Below, piece after piece: positions 44,980-56,542 of a stretch of DNA of 64,000 nucleotides. The first letter of the stretch is position 1. Each line of letters begins with the position of its first letter. The DNA lies in assembly GCA_947561585.1 (NCBI GenBank), contig CANNZV010001615.1:1-64000 (forward strand). Direction: 5' to 3'. A model generated the notes under the pieces. It saw nothing but the letters and a program-made list of their open reading frames with translations, did not search any database and had not been told where the DNA came from. This DNA comes from Caprella mutica. Taxonomy: Eukaryota; Arthropoda; Malacostraca; Amphipoda; Caprellidae. A program made the translations under genes and the position numbers.

Positions 44980-45650
44980 TGACATTATGGTTTCTTGCAT
45001 TCGATTCTCCACAACATTCTCTACAATCTGTGGAAGCGTTTTTTTTATTTTTCGGATTGGTTTTCGAATTTTTGAAATTTTTTAATGAAAAAAAGAAATT
45101 GAAAAAATATAAATTTCAAAATTCAATATTTTGAAAGATATATCGAATATTGAATAAAACTCTTCCAAAGTTTGTAGATAATACCGGGGAGAATAGAATG
45201 CAAAAAACCGCAAAGCCGTAGCTTCCACCAAAAAAAAAGCCTCAGGCTTTTGAATTACATGATTTGTAGATATCTGAAGTAACGAGTAATCTCCCATTCA
45301 AAATTTGGTAATCTGGCACGCAGCATACTACTCTCGCGAAGGTCTGCGGGTAACTTATTTCTTTGCAAACCTTAGTGGGCGTGTTATTAGTGGTAAGTTA
45401 GATACCAGATATAGCGAGATAATTAATTATTACGAATTATAATTGGCTGAGAGATAGTTTTTAGAGTACATATTGACTCCCTACCCCCGACCCTCTTTTC
45501 CCTTTCTCCCTCTCCCCAGGAGGGTTGGAGTTACACGATACCTCTGGTATTTTGCACACACTATAAGAAAGTTATAAAGCAACTATTTACACAATAAAAA
45601 AAAATGATAAAATTTTGAGATTTCTTCTGGGACGGTCCCCTTGAAATAAC
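44980..45650. repeat. GCATTCGATT / GAATGCAAAAAACCGC hairpin repeat, second locus
   Basis: TTCTTGCATTCGATTCTCC near 44991 pairs loosely with GAGAATAGAATGCAAAAAAC near 45190; the region ends GGGACGGTCCCCTTGAAA near 45632. The same two motifs in the same order occur at 14430-14870. Confidence 0.45.
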
Positions 45651-45734
45651 GCATCCTGATTAATCTATATAGAGACTAAAAATGATTAATAAATAGAAAG
45701 CGATAAAAAAGGTACACAATAAGAAATACTTACA

Positions 45735-45800
45735 GCTGAGGCCTCTGTATCACATCCGGCCGCTCTTAGAGCGGACGATGTTAGTCTAGTGATCTCGTTG
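45735..45800 (-). other. Candidate 5' untranslated exon end of gene A
   Basis: On the minus strand, GCCTCAGCT is followed by a strong donor GTAAGTATT (45733 down). It lies upstream of the start-codon exon, whose acceptor has no other obvious partner. The stretch has only a two-codon ATG-stop. The upstream limit is unknown and the link to gene A is inference. Confidence 0.3.
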
Positions 45801-45889
45801 GGAAAACCTCGTCTTATTTGCAGGTTCTATACCAACGCAAGTACTCGTAAAATAAAAAGGGCAGTTTAATGAACACAATGATTTCGGGC

Positions 45890-46420
45890 AAGATGAACTT
45901 GATCTTCCATCGAAAGGGAAATCTCATCCAGGCAAATAATATGATGAATACAAAGAGAGCGAGCTGAATACAAAGTTAGGATATAAGGGAAGGTTAGCTG
46001 ATCGGTATACAGCGACACAGATATTATTAGAGTATGTAGAGCACTGATGTTGATTGGAAGCAGGTTGTGTATTTACCTAATTGTTAAAGACAGAGCTTTC
46101 ATGACGCTCAACCATGATTTGGCCCTGTTGGTGACTTCCGTAAAATAATTTTAAAAAGTCATGCCCAGGTCGACAATGACTCTAAGGATCTTGATAGTAG
46201 GATGTACGTAGATTGGAAAACTTAGAAGAGTGATGTGGGGTTACAGGCTGTACTTATAGGGAGACTCTAAAGTAATGTAGATGGATAACTTGGTTTCCAA
46301 CCGGTGAAGGTACTGCTGCAATTTTGTGGCAGCGGTACTGACGAGACAGAGATGGAAGATTTGTATCAGATCGTTAGCAAATGAGAAAATGCGGAAGAAG
46401 TTCGATTGGGAAAGAGTAGA
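45890..46420 (-). pseudogene. Jockey-like LINE reverse transcriptase fragment
   Basis: The minus strand reads, with stops and frame changes, FSFANDLIQIF (decayed FADD box), TKLQQYLHRLETKLSIY, KILRVIVDLGMTF and TEVTNRAKSWLSVMKALS. These are, in order, the RT active site, thumb segment and the KILGV..D..LTF motif of jockey-type RT. 5'- and 3'-truncated. Confidence 0.6.
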
Positions 46421-46429
46421 TCTGATAGA

Positions 46430-47878
46430 TAAAGGTTGAAAAGGGACTTATGAGATGGATGTCATTATTTAATTAATATTAATCTTCATTTTTTAATATG
46501 TGGTGCATATCATTTCCCTATTTCTAATTATAATACTCTTAGGACATAGAAGATTTTTTTATTTACCCTCCAATAAAGCCAAAATTTCGATATATTATGT
46601 AAAATTAAATTCCAAGAAATTATTGGTCACGAAATGTTTTCGATAAAATGAATATTAAAAATTGTAAAACAAATTTTTCGAAATCTTAGTAATATTTTGT
46701 TCCTTTTTTCCAATTTTAGTTCAAATATTTTTTTGTTCTTTTGTCTCAAATTGTAGATAATATAAATGCCAATAATAATTCCAACGCTCTTATAGATTTA
46801 TTTTCAGGGTATAAGATATTTCAAAATTAATATAAAAAATTGACGACTTTTTTATTCCATTTGAAATATATTATATAATAAAAATATCTAAAAAGGTTTT
46901 CTGATTAAATTGTGGACAATACTATCATATTCAATTTGAGAAAAAAGAAAAAGGAAATTGAAACAAAATTTGAAAATCGTGGTAAAATTTTAAAAAATTG
47001 AATTTTGAAAAAAAAAATATTTCATTTTATCAAAAAAAAATATCACAAACAAAAGTTTCTTAGGATTTAATTTTACATATCGTATCAAAATTCAACTCCA
47101 CTGGACTGTAAATAAAACACACTAAATAAAGATGAGTCCTGCCATAAAAGAGTAGTTTTCTTTAAGAAATCATCGGAGAAAACGGCTGGAATTCATTTTC
47201 AAGGTGGAACAAAATATACGGAATTATTATTTATGAGAAAATCTGATTATGTCACACGCTCCCCTTTAATTTTATAACCCTAAGACCTGCTTAGGGTTGT
47301 CAAAATCTTACCGATATTTGATGGAATATCTGGTCAGATTTTCTTCAGCTTTCATTGATAATGTGTTAGGTTGATAGAGATTGCCAGATTCACGTTATGT
47401 GTTAGGGAGTCTCAACAGTGGTAACTTGTTTGTATCCCTATAATAATTTCCTTTTGTTGCTTACATATAATATATGTATATCTGGTCAATATTCCTTTGT
47501 TATCCTATCTGATAATTCTTTAAAGCTTCATACTGTGTGACTACCTATTTTATATTAGACTATAACTATAGCTAACCTGAGTGACCTATATAGCCTATAT
47601 CTGATATTGGTGACGAACCTAAGCGTGTTGACATAATGAGAAACCTGTGTATTAATAATCGACCTAATTAAAGTAATTAATCAATTTTTAATACGCTGAA
47701 TTTTTTTTAACTTTACAACTCAGAAATATAACTTCAACTTTATATAACATTATCTTTATATAACTTTAACTTATAATAACTTTATATAACTTTCACTTTA
47801 GTTTAATTCAACTCATTGAATGACACAATCCGGAAAGGGATGTTAGGATATAACATTCTAAATTTAAGTGCAAAATGC
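46430..47878. other. Non-coding, AT-rich
   Basis: No gene or element boundary supported. Many A/T homopolymers. Confidence 0.5.
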
Positions 47879-48840
47879 GGTTTTATGTATATTCCACCCC
47901 GGTAAATTCCACCCCAGTGAAAATGCTCATTTGGGTGAAAATAAAAATTAAAGATTTTATTTTTAGATGGTCATTTGTGAAATACTGAGTACCCATGAAG
48001 AAATAACTCAGACGATATCCTGAGAAATTTGGACAGTATTTAGAGGTAGCTAAATTCATTTGAAATTTTATCCTAATGGACAAAAATATTTATATTCATA
48101 CTATGGCAGTTTATTTGAAAGTTTACATGTTGAGTAAGTCAATATTAATTCTTTCTTAACATGAAACTGCAGTATAAGGTCTTACAACAATAGTTGGAAG
48201 AGGTGTGGAGGTGTTCGGCTGGCAAAGACAACTCTTTCAATGTTTTCTCTTATTGCTTATAAGTTGCTGTTTTTTATTCTAGGATAAAAACTCACGTGGT
48301 CAAAATCTGTCCATGTAAAAAAGGCAATAATATAGCCAGTCTTAAAACCAAGTGCAATAATCCTTACCTTCCTATCTAAAACCTCCTGGTCAAACAGAAA
48401 AAAAGATGTAAAAAGATGCCTTCGGTCAAAAACCATTTTTCACCACATTTACTCGAAGTCAAAATATTCAATTCAAAATAAAATAAAAATATCAAGAAGT
48501 ACTATAATTAATATGACACCATCTTACAGTTAATATCGCTGTTGTTTCAGCATTAGTAGAAGAAATCAGCTTGTGATTGAAAAACTAAATATCTCAACTG
48601 ATAAAGAGCGTTCACACAACCTTTCTTTCCGCTGTTCTATCACGTCATGTGTTGTGAAAAATATACAGCTTGTGATTAATCAACAAAAGGTTTAACTTGC
48701 TACAATGAAAATCCAAATAAACTTGTATTATATAAAATATTAATAAATCAAATATATTTATTACTAACCAAACCTAACCCGTGAAGTGGGGTGGAACTTA
48801 CTGGGATTAAATATACCTAGGGTGGAATATACCGGTCACC
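47879..48840 (+). mobile_element. Foldback element FB-6, copy 2
   Basis: Left end GGTTTTATGTATATTCC (diverged GGTTCTAGG), with only two or three words left before the core. Right end ...ATATACCGGTCACC at 48840. The core matches FB-6 copies 1 and 3 (e.g. AAATGCTCATTTGGGTGAAA, ACTAACCAAACCTA). No target duplication was found, so one flank may be deleted or rearranged. Confidence 0.8.
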
Positions 48841-50010
48841 GCTAAATTAGTGTAAGATCACGAATTCAATTATTTTCAGCTTTGATCCCACCGCTTCTCA
48901 AAACTGTGAAATGCATTTTACCACTCAGAATCCTGGAAATGCTGGTTCTTTGGCCTTCATCCTTACTATAAAACGGGCCTGAGAACATTCTAGCCTGTTC
49001 AGTAGTCCTTACCATATCTAGTGAAGTGTAGCGCAAGTGCCTGATAGACTCAATCAGCGAACACTTAAACATCATTCTTGTTCAGTATTCCATCGGTTAT
49101 AGAGTGGGTTTAACTCTTGAGGGTCCAAGGCAGTCGATCAGCTAACACTTGGATTTCATTCCATAAGTTAACTCAGTGTGCATATTTAATATGTGCCGAT
49201 AGATAAGAAACTATAATAATTTTGCTTCGACTAACATGGTTCAGCTAGTAAGAGAAAACACTTCATAATTGAATCGTTTATTTACAAAAAGACATATAAC
49301 TTGTTCAAGTGTATTAAACAGATTGATTCAGTATATTAGAATTGGGTTAAAATTGTTTTATTATCTACATGTAATTATTGTATTGAATTGTAGAAAAACC
49401 CAGTTAATTATTATCTAAAGAACGGTAAATTTGAAGAATATGAATTATCCGCAAATTATCTAAAGTTTCTATTTAATAATAAAAAAGATCCAAGTTAAAT
49501 CTGTGTGTGTTGGAGTGAACTCATTGGAAAGTTCCTGGTTGAGCCTCACAGCGCTTAATGTTTAACACAGCTAGCAGTTATAGTGGGGCGGATATGTGAA
49601 AAATATGTTTACTTCTTCAGGAAAGCAGGAAAATGAAATTCTCAAAACTTATTATGAAATTCTAATATTAGAGATGCATGAATCATTTGGGCTTGCATTA
49701 CAGATGTTTTAGACCATAAACCAAACCATTTGATCGAAAACTAACAAATTTATTATATTTTGAAAAATTGACAAAATTTTCCAAAAGATATAAATATATC
49801 ATCGAAAATATCATATTATAAAAAAATATGTATTAATTTCTACATGTGACTGCATAGTTTCAGATAAAAAAAAAATTTAAAATTGAATTTAAAAATAAAG
49901 ATTGTAAATTGTCAAGGATCATATTTTATTGTGATATATATTGTTAAACACTCACCATTACACAATAACACCTTTATATAGAACATATAGTCATTAGCTG
50001 CGCTTGTTAT
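48841..50010. other. Non-coding, AT-rich
   Basis: No gene supported. Confidence 0.45.
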
Positions 50011-51188
50011 ATCCCAGGTAACATTTGATTGTTCCTCTGATATTCCCGGGTTATCCCTAGCGATATTCCCCTGATATCCCCTATATTGTTCCCTGGAATA
50101 TTCCTATTTTACACTTTCGCGATAAGGTGTTATTCCCTTTTAATATCAAGGGGATCTTTATGGGACATTTTATTATTTATTCCCGGAATCTTCCCTGGAT
50201 ATCAAGGGAACAGAAAGGGAATATCAAAACAGCTATCCCCTCATTAACAAGGGAATGAAAATATGAAAGTGAATGGATATTCCCTCGATATCATGGGGAA
50301 CAAGAGGGAATTAAAATATAAACATTCCTGGAATCTTCCCTGGATATCAAGGGAACAGAAAAGAAATATCAAAACAGTTATCCCCTCATTAACAAGGGAA
50401 TGAAAACATGAAAGTGAATGGATATTCCCTCGATATCAAGGGAGAATAGAGGAATGATATAAAAATAAGAAAACCAAAATTAATATTTCCTAGCATATAC
50501 AACATTTGTACGTGTACGTTTGACTTTACATGAATTAGTTGAATGATGCATATTGGTACACACAAATTAAATGGAAATAAATGGAGGAAGAAATGAAGTG
50601 ATGTTTCCGGGTCTCAAACCAGCATCTTGTTGACTTCTTCTTGCGACGCTAGCCACTCGACCATCCTGGACACAGTAGAAGTAGGATTTTTAATGAACTT
50701 TATGCAATATGATAACTCAAGTTTATCTATAGGTTATCATCGATAAATATAGTTTCATCTTTCATAGATTATTTCTTTTTTCTTTTATAATAGTTTCCTG
50801 TATATTTTTTTGGGATCAACTATTTTTCACTAATTCCTGGAATATTCCCTCGATATTGTTGGTGAATCAACTAAATTTTAGTAATTCCTGGAATATTCCT
50901 TCAATATCTTTAGGGAATCAATAAATTTTCTGTAATTGTTGGAATATTCCCTCGATATCAATAGGGAATCAACTAATTTTCACTAATTCCTGGAATATTA
51001 TCTCGATATCGGAAAGGGATCAACTAGTTTTCATTAATTCCTGGAATATTTCCTTGATATCATTAGGGGATCAACTCATTCTCACTAATCCCTGAAATAT
51101 TTCCTCTATATCATTTTACGATAGCGGATAATGAGGGAATATATAGATATTGCAGGATTATTCCGGGAATATCTCAATGTTACCTGGG
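50011..51188. mobile_element. Inverted-repeat element with CCCAGGTAACATT ends
   Basis: Left end ATCCCAGGTAACATT (50011-50025), right end AATGTTACCTGGG (51176-51188). The interior is made of variants of GGAATATTCCCTCGATATC, in one orientation in the left part (with GATATCAAGGGAACA) and as 51-bp repeats in the right part. A tRNA-like SINE lies inside. The same right end recurs at 53520-53534, where it closes the 51-bp satellite. Confidence 0.6.
50600..50680 (-). mobile_element. tRNA-derived SINE head
   Basis: On the minus strand an A-box-like TGGTCGAGTGG (50663-50653) and a B-box-like GGTTTGAGACC (50620-50610) are about 33 bp apart, preceded by GTCCAGGA. This looks like a Leu/Ser-type tRNA gene head. 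No acceptor-stem pairing can be made and no anticodon arm is convincing, so a SINE or tRNA pseudogene is more likely than a working tRNA. Confidence 0.5.
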
Positions 51189-51330
51189 TTATGGAAAGCA
51201 GAGATCAAAAATAATTATTTACGTGATTACATGGATATGGTACAAAACAATCATTATACACTGAGCCAAATTAATGAGAGCGCACACTATTATTCATTGC
51301 AGCAACTCTTCCAATATTTGTTGATCCGCA

Positions 51331-51353
51331 CCCCCCCCCCCCCCCCCCCCCCC
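51331..51353. repeat. Poly-C run (23)
   Basis: Homopolymer; its length is probably not exact. Confidence 0.8.
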
Positions 51354-51439
51354 AACAGAAATGCCATAAATCAAGTGCAGATAAAATAGTGAAAAATTTT
51401 CAGTACTTCCCCGGGACATAACAGGACACCCTACGAATT

Positions 51440-51790
51440 ACGCGTACAGCTCAAGATAGTTTCCTAGATAAAACACTGCACTGTTGATTGAAGTGAAGGT
51501 GACTAATGATTACACCCAGGAACTTGAAATTTGGAACAAGAAATATNNNNNNNNNNNNNNNNNNNNNNNNAAATTTGGAACAAGAGATATACGAGAGTCG
51601 TTCATTATGATATAGGTGAAGCTGAGAGATCCAAAGATTTATGAGTAAAGACCAAATAATTATTTTTATCAGCATTAAGAGAGAGACGGTTTGCATTTAA
51701 CCACTGACTGACTTTAATCAATTTTTCATGAACATTAACCTAATGAAATAATACTACATCTTCCATCATGTTAACTTCTAATTTATAAAA
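51440..51790 (-). pseudogene. LINE reverse transcriptase fragment spanning an assembly gap
   Basis: The minus strand reads SQWLNANRLSLNADKNNYLV, a typical LINE RT thumb motif, then after the gap FKFLGVIISHLHFNQQ (KFLGV.ID..L.F). 24 Ns at 51547-51570 interrupt it. A frame change follows the first motif. Truncated at both ends. Confidence 0.65.
51547..51570. other. Assembly gap (24 N) between duplicated 20-mers
   Basis: The 20 bases before the Ns (51527-51546) and after (51571-51590) are the same except one base. The gap is probably an unjoined overlap, and the duplicated 20 bases an artefact. Confidence 0.9.
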
Positions 51791-51959
51791 AATATTTGAG
51801 AAACACCATCTTTATACTATGTATAAGCGGAATAGAAGGCCATTTTCTTATCAAGTTCGTATAAATCATAGTCAGATGGAATTACAAATTGAAATGAAAT
51901 ATTATTTGAACATTCCTTGTAAATTGTTGAGAGTCAGATAATTACTACTAAATTCAAGA

Positions 51960-53450
51960 AATATTCTCTTGCATTCGTGAACGGATAAGCTAATTTCATT
52001 AATTCTTGGAATAGTTCCTCGATATCGTGATAGGATAAATAAATTTTCTATTAGTTCCTGGAATATTCTTTCGGAATTGTAAGAAGATCAGCTTATTATC
52101 TATCTATCTAGGAATATTCCTTTGAAATCGTAATGGAATCAGTCATTTAATAAATTTCTGGGATGTTCCCTCGAAATCGTAAGAGGAACAGCTAATTTTC
52201 ACAAATTCCTGGGATATTCCCTTGAAATCATAAGGGGAACAGCTAATTTTTTCTCGGTTCCAGGGATATTCCCTCGAAATCGTAATAGGATATACTAATT
52301 TCAATAAATTCTTGGGATATTCCCTCGAAATCGTAAGGGGATTACCTAATTTCTACAAATTCTTGGGATATTCCCTCGAAATCGTAAGGGAAACAGCTAA
52401 TTTTCATAAATTCCTGGGATATTCCTTCGAAATCGTAAGGGGATTACCTTATTTCTACAAATTCCTGCGATATTCCCTCGAAATCGTAAGGGAAACAGCT
52501 AATTTTCATAAATTCCTGGGATATTCCTTCGAAATCGTAAGGGGGATTACATTATTTCTACAAATTCCTGCGATCTCCCTCGAAATCGTAAGGGAAACAG
52601 CTAATTTTCATAAATTCATGGGATATTCTCTCGAAATCGTAAGGGGAACAGCTAATTTTCAAATTCCTGGGATATTCCCTTGAAATCGTAAGGGAAACAG
52701 CTAATTTTTCTCGGTTCCAGGATATTCCCTCGAAATCGTAATAGGATACGCTAATTTCAATAAATTCTTGGGATATTCCCTCGAAATCGTAAGGGGATTA
52801 CCTAATTTATATAAATTCTTGGGATATGTCCCTCGAAATCGTAAGGGAAACAGCTAATTTTCATAAATTCCTGTGATATTCCTTCGAAATCGTAAGGGAA
52901 ACAGCCAATTTTCACAAATTCCAGGGATATTCCCTTGAAATCGTAAGGAAAACAGCTAATTTTCCTCTCGGTTCCAGGGATATTCCCTCGAAATCGTAAG
53001 GGAAACAGCTAATTTTCATAAATTCCTGGGACATTCCCTCGAAATCGTAAGGGAAACAGCTAATTTTCATAAATTCCTGGGATATTCCCTCGGAATCGTA
53101 AGGGCAACAGATAATTTTCACAAATTCCAGGGATATTCCCTTGAAATCGTAAGGGAAACAGATAATTTTTTCTCTGTTCCAGGGATATTCCCTCGAAATC
53201 GTAATGGGATACGCTATTCTCTATAATTACTGGGATATTCCCTCGAAATCGTAATAGGATACGCTAGTCTCCATAAATTCCTGAGATATTCCCTCGAAAT
53301 CGTAAGGGAAACAGCTAATTTTCATAAATTCCTGGGATATTCCCTCGAATTCGTAAGGGGAACAGCTAATTTTCACAAATTCCTGGGATATTCCCTTGAA
53401 ATCGTAAAGGGAACAGCTAATTTTTTCTAGGTTCCATGGGATATTCCCTC
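51960..53450. repeat. 51-bp satellite/minisatellite, about 28 units
   Basis: The unit is of the form CTGGGATATTCCCTCGAAAT + CGTAAGGGAAACAGCTAATT + TTCATAAATTC. Two alternating variants exist: ...GGAAACAGCTAATTTTCATAAATTC and ...GGATTACCTAATTTCTACAAATTC. Because 51 is a multiple of 3, a 17-residue repeat stays open at 52312-52683; this is not evidence of a gene. Fewer units of the same repeat lie at 50840-51110. Confidence 0.85.
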
Positions 53451-53519
53451 GATATCATTTCATGATAGTGGATAATGAGGGAACAACTAAATATCCAGGG
53501 AATATTCCTGGGATATTTC

Positions 53520-53534
53520 AATGTTACCTGGGAT
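53520..53534. repeat. Second right end of the CCCAGGTAACATT element
   Basis: AATGTTACCTGGGAT, preceded as at 51126 by GGATAATGAGGGAA. It closes the satellite array. Confidence 0.65.
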
Positions 53535-53599
53535 AAATAAAAGCGTTGCTTCCACTGGGTCAATAAATAAGTTTGATCTACAACCGTGCACAAATGATG

Positions 53600-54790
53600 A
53601 GGTAATTTGGGGAAGTGTGGGTGATTGAATATATGTGGTTGAAGAATTATTTGGGGAAAGAGGACTTGTTTGTGCGGAGCTGCGCTAATGTTCGTACGGT
53701 GCTGTGTGGAGTGTCTGTTCTGTGGTGTCTATCGCATGTTTCTCCATTGCGCCCATGCGTACTGTACACACATGGAATGAAGAAGATGATCAGCAATGTA
53801 TCGGAAGGTGTTGCCACTGCCGAATGATAACTAGACTTCACATCTCTCCATGTTGATGGCGGCTGCAATGGCAATAAGCAGTAAATCTGGGTTCTTAGTA
53901 TGAAGCATTCTCTTCATCATACCATGTTTGTACGCATGATTGCAATGAAGGATCATGAGATAGTCAGGTCTTGTTCTTCTTTTCGACCCTGCCTGTCCTC
54001 CGACAGATGGGAGCCATGCCCACACACGGACGTCTGGCCCATCGCCTGGGTCCTCTGGGCGAGAAGCTCCGCCAACACTACTGGGTTCAGCCAGAGGTTG
54101 GCCGGGACCAGGGTGGTCGCCACTCCAGAGCATTCAAATAAGTGCTGTGTGTCGTGACTTGTGCTATGGCACAAAGGGCAATTTGGGGATGTGTGGGGGA
54201 TTGGATCTATGAGGTGGAAGAATGATTTGGAGAAAGAGGACTTGTTTGTGTGGAGCTGCGCTAATGTTCGTATGGTGCTGTGTGGGAGTGTCTGTTCTGT
54301 GGTGTCTAGGTCTGGTGGTTTGGTGTTGAGTATTTTGTTGCTGTCAGTGTCCTGTGTGTGTGTGTTTACGATGTGGGTGTGTATATTTTTCATGTTTTAT
54401 TTGATTGTGTCGGGTGTCGTGTTGCTGTTGTGTCTAGATTATGTGTGTTGTTGTTATTATTGTATTATCTGGTGATTGAGGACCAGATAGTGTTGGCGTA
54501 TTCTAATATAAGTTGTATAGTGGCTTTGTAATTTGTATGTTGTGATGATTCTTTCTTTGTTTTGCTCCAGTGCGATGTTGTGAGTGTCATTATTATGTTT
54601 GTGCTTTTTGCCATGCCTGTAATGTTTTGTATGTGTTTGCTGAAGCTGGGGTTTGGGTCGAGTGTAATTCCTAGTAATTTTGGTTCTTTAACTGTGAATA
54701 GTATTGCGTTGTTTATCTGTAGTGTTAGTGTCTTACTGTATTCTGCGGGTTCGGGTGATTATACCTATGATAAACACCTATGATTATTCA
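53600..54790 (-). pseudogene. Jockey-like LINE, 5'-truncated, with duplicated tail
   Basis: From 54780 downward the minus strand encodes EPKLLGITLDPNPSFSKHI, LEYANTIWSSITR and, in frame 54393-53953, STIRTLAQLHTNKSSFSKSF, CPLCHSTSHDTQHLFEC and ANLWLNPVVLAELLAQ. These are the thumb and C-terminal zinc-like motifs of jockey LINEs. The segment 54180-54310 is repeated with about 90% identity at 53610-53735, so a second tail copy or a local duplication is present. Stops and frame changes make it non-functional. Confidence 0.75.
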
Positions 54791-54799
54791 TGCTATTCA

Positions 54800-55499
54800 T
54801 GCTGCTTAAACTTTAAATTTCTATTTACGTGTGTTGCCTTGTTGACGTCATGGTCACAAATCACTCGATTTGTTACAGCATAACACAAAACTTTTTTTTT
54901 TGATGTACCTAACCTGTATAGTAGGGATACTAATATTGATGAGTAGTGACAATTGAGTGATACGTGCTGTGTCATAAGCAAGGAAACAAATTAAAAAAGA
55001 GAGAATTAGGGAATTTAGCAGGTTAAATAGTTTATTAAATATATATACATATCTATTCATTGTCAAACCAATTGATAAACAGTTTATACAAAATTACCTT
55101 ATCCAATTGTTTTAAGTATGATTTAACACTAGAAAAAAACATATAGCATTAGAGACCAGACGGGCATCATCATCAATATTGAAGGGTAAGATAAAGATAA
55201 TTCTATAAGTTTTTATTAAAACACATTCATTTATTAGGAACTAATTAAATTAATTATAACAGAATTTCCAAAGTTTTAAATATATTCACCGTATATAAAA
55301 ATAATAAATTTACAAAAGAGGAACCAAATACTATTTTGCTCCTGACAAGCCTAGATGAACAGATTAACATTTATTGACAATAATTTTTCACCTACCAATA
55401 TATACCCTATCTATCTACCAATACCTCCGAAGAAAAACCAACTCATGATTTTCAATTGTATACGTATACTATATATATTGGTAATTTTGGATTGAGACA
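54800..55499. other. Non-coding spacer
   Basis: No feature supported. Confidence 0.45.
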
Positions 55500-56242
55500 T
55501 GGAAAATTCCCTTTTCTTCTTTTATATTAACTAAGAAAATTCATACTAAGATGAATAATGGAACCTTAATTTAAAATACCTATAATATGTAAACATGTAC
55601 AATGAAGAATTATATATATTTAAAATATATGATAGCTCATTAATCACAATATCTCCATAAACTATGTATTTTTAGTTTAGTTATAACTTCGAATTCTAAT
55701 TATTCTATTTAATATCAAACAAACATGAAAGTTATTTAATAAGCATGCCCTATGTTAGTTTTAAATTTCATCTTGTAAATGGTGGAGTCTCACCATAACC
55801 TTGTGGCGAACATTCGCTGCAGTTAAGTAATGAAACTTCTATGTTGAAATGTTCAGTGAAAATAGTTTCGATTCAATATATTCTCATCATATAAAATTTA
55901 TTCAAATTTTAAAATGACAGAAATCATTTTTTTGTTTGTATTGAAATACAGTTCAGAACGTATACAGAGAGGTTTCAAGAAATTGTTAGTTAAATATATT
56001 CCGGTTACTTTTCCGGAAATAGAAACAGAGTACATTTCGTTACATACTTTTCAAAACCTGTCTGATTTAGTAGGTTTTTATAAATATGTTGTGGTTAACA
56101 CAGAAGGAAATTTCTAAGATAAGGTGAAATAGAAATGAAATTTAATAAATTACATTAATTGCAAAATTCAAATTGCAAAATTTGAACCCTCATAACTGAA
56201 ATAGATGAGATTTTTATATATTTAGTCTTATATTATCTGAGT
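55500..56242 (-). other. 3' flank of gene B, homologous to the gene A flank
   Basis: Aligns with 10370-11073. The plus-strand frame 55914-56117 is not kept in gene A's flank and is not a gene. Confidence 0.55.
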
Positions 56243-56542
56243 TTAAACTGAACTCTGATCCAATGATGAAACCTCCTTTTTATCTAAATTTTCTATCAAT
56301 TTCTTCAGGTGAAATTCTAACTTTTTTTGATTTTCTTCCAGTTTTGACTCTAATTTTTCTTGATTTTTGGTCATTTCAAAAAGTTTAGATTCCATATTTT
56401 CCTGATTTTTTGTCATTCCAATAAACTTATATTCCAAATTTTCTTGATTTTTAGTCATCTCCTTCAGTTTAGACTCCAAATTTACTTGATTTTCTTCAAG
56501 TCGAGATTCCACTATTCGCTCCATCTTTCCCATTTTATTCAA
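56243..56542 (-). CDS. Gene B last exon: coiled coil
   Basis: 300 nt, acceptor TTTTTCTAG. Units MTKNQENLEYKFIG, MTKNQENMESKLFE and MTKNQEKLESKLEE give one 14-residue unit more than gene A. It ends ...KKEVSSLDQSSV. Confidence 0.85.
   Translation of the reverse strand: MNKMGKMERIVESRLEENQVNLESKLKEMTKNQENLEYKFIGMTKNQENMESKLFEMTKNQEKLESKLEENQKKLEFHLKKLIENLDKKEVSSLDQSSV

Noticed and set aside
50600..50680. Functional tRNA gene
   Set aside because: Acceptor stem and anticodon arm do not pair; only the promoter-like boxes are tRNA-like.
52312..52683. 123-codon open frame of 17-residue repeats
   Set aside because: Translation of the 51-bp satellite, which cannot hit a stop because its period is a multiple of three.
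54161..54475. 104-codon Cys/Val-rich plus-strand frame
   Set aside because: Antisense shadow of the jockey-like LINE on the minus strand.
55914..56117. 67-codon plus-strand frame
   Set aside because: Antisense 3' flank of gene B; not conserved in the homologous gene A flank.
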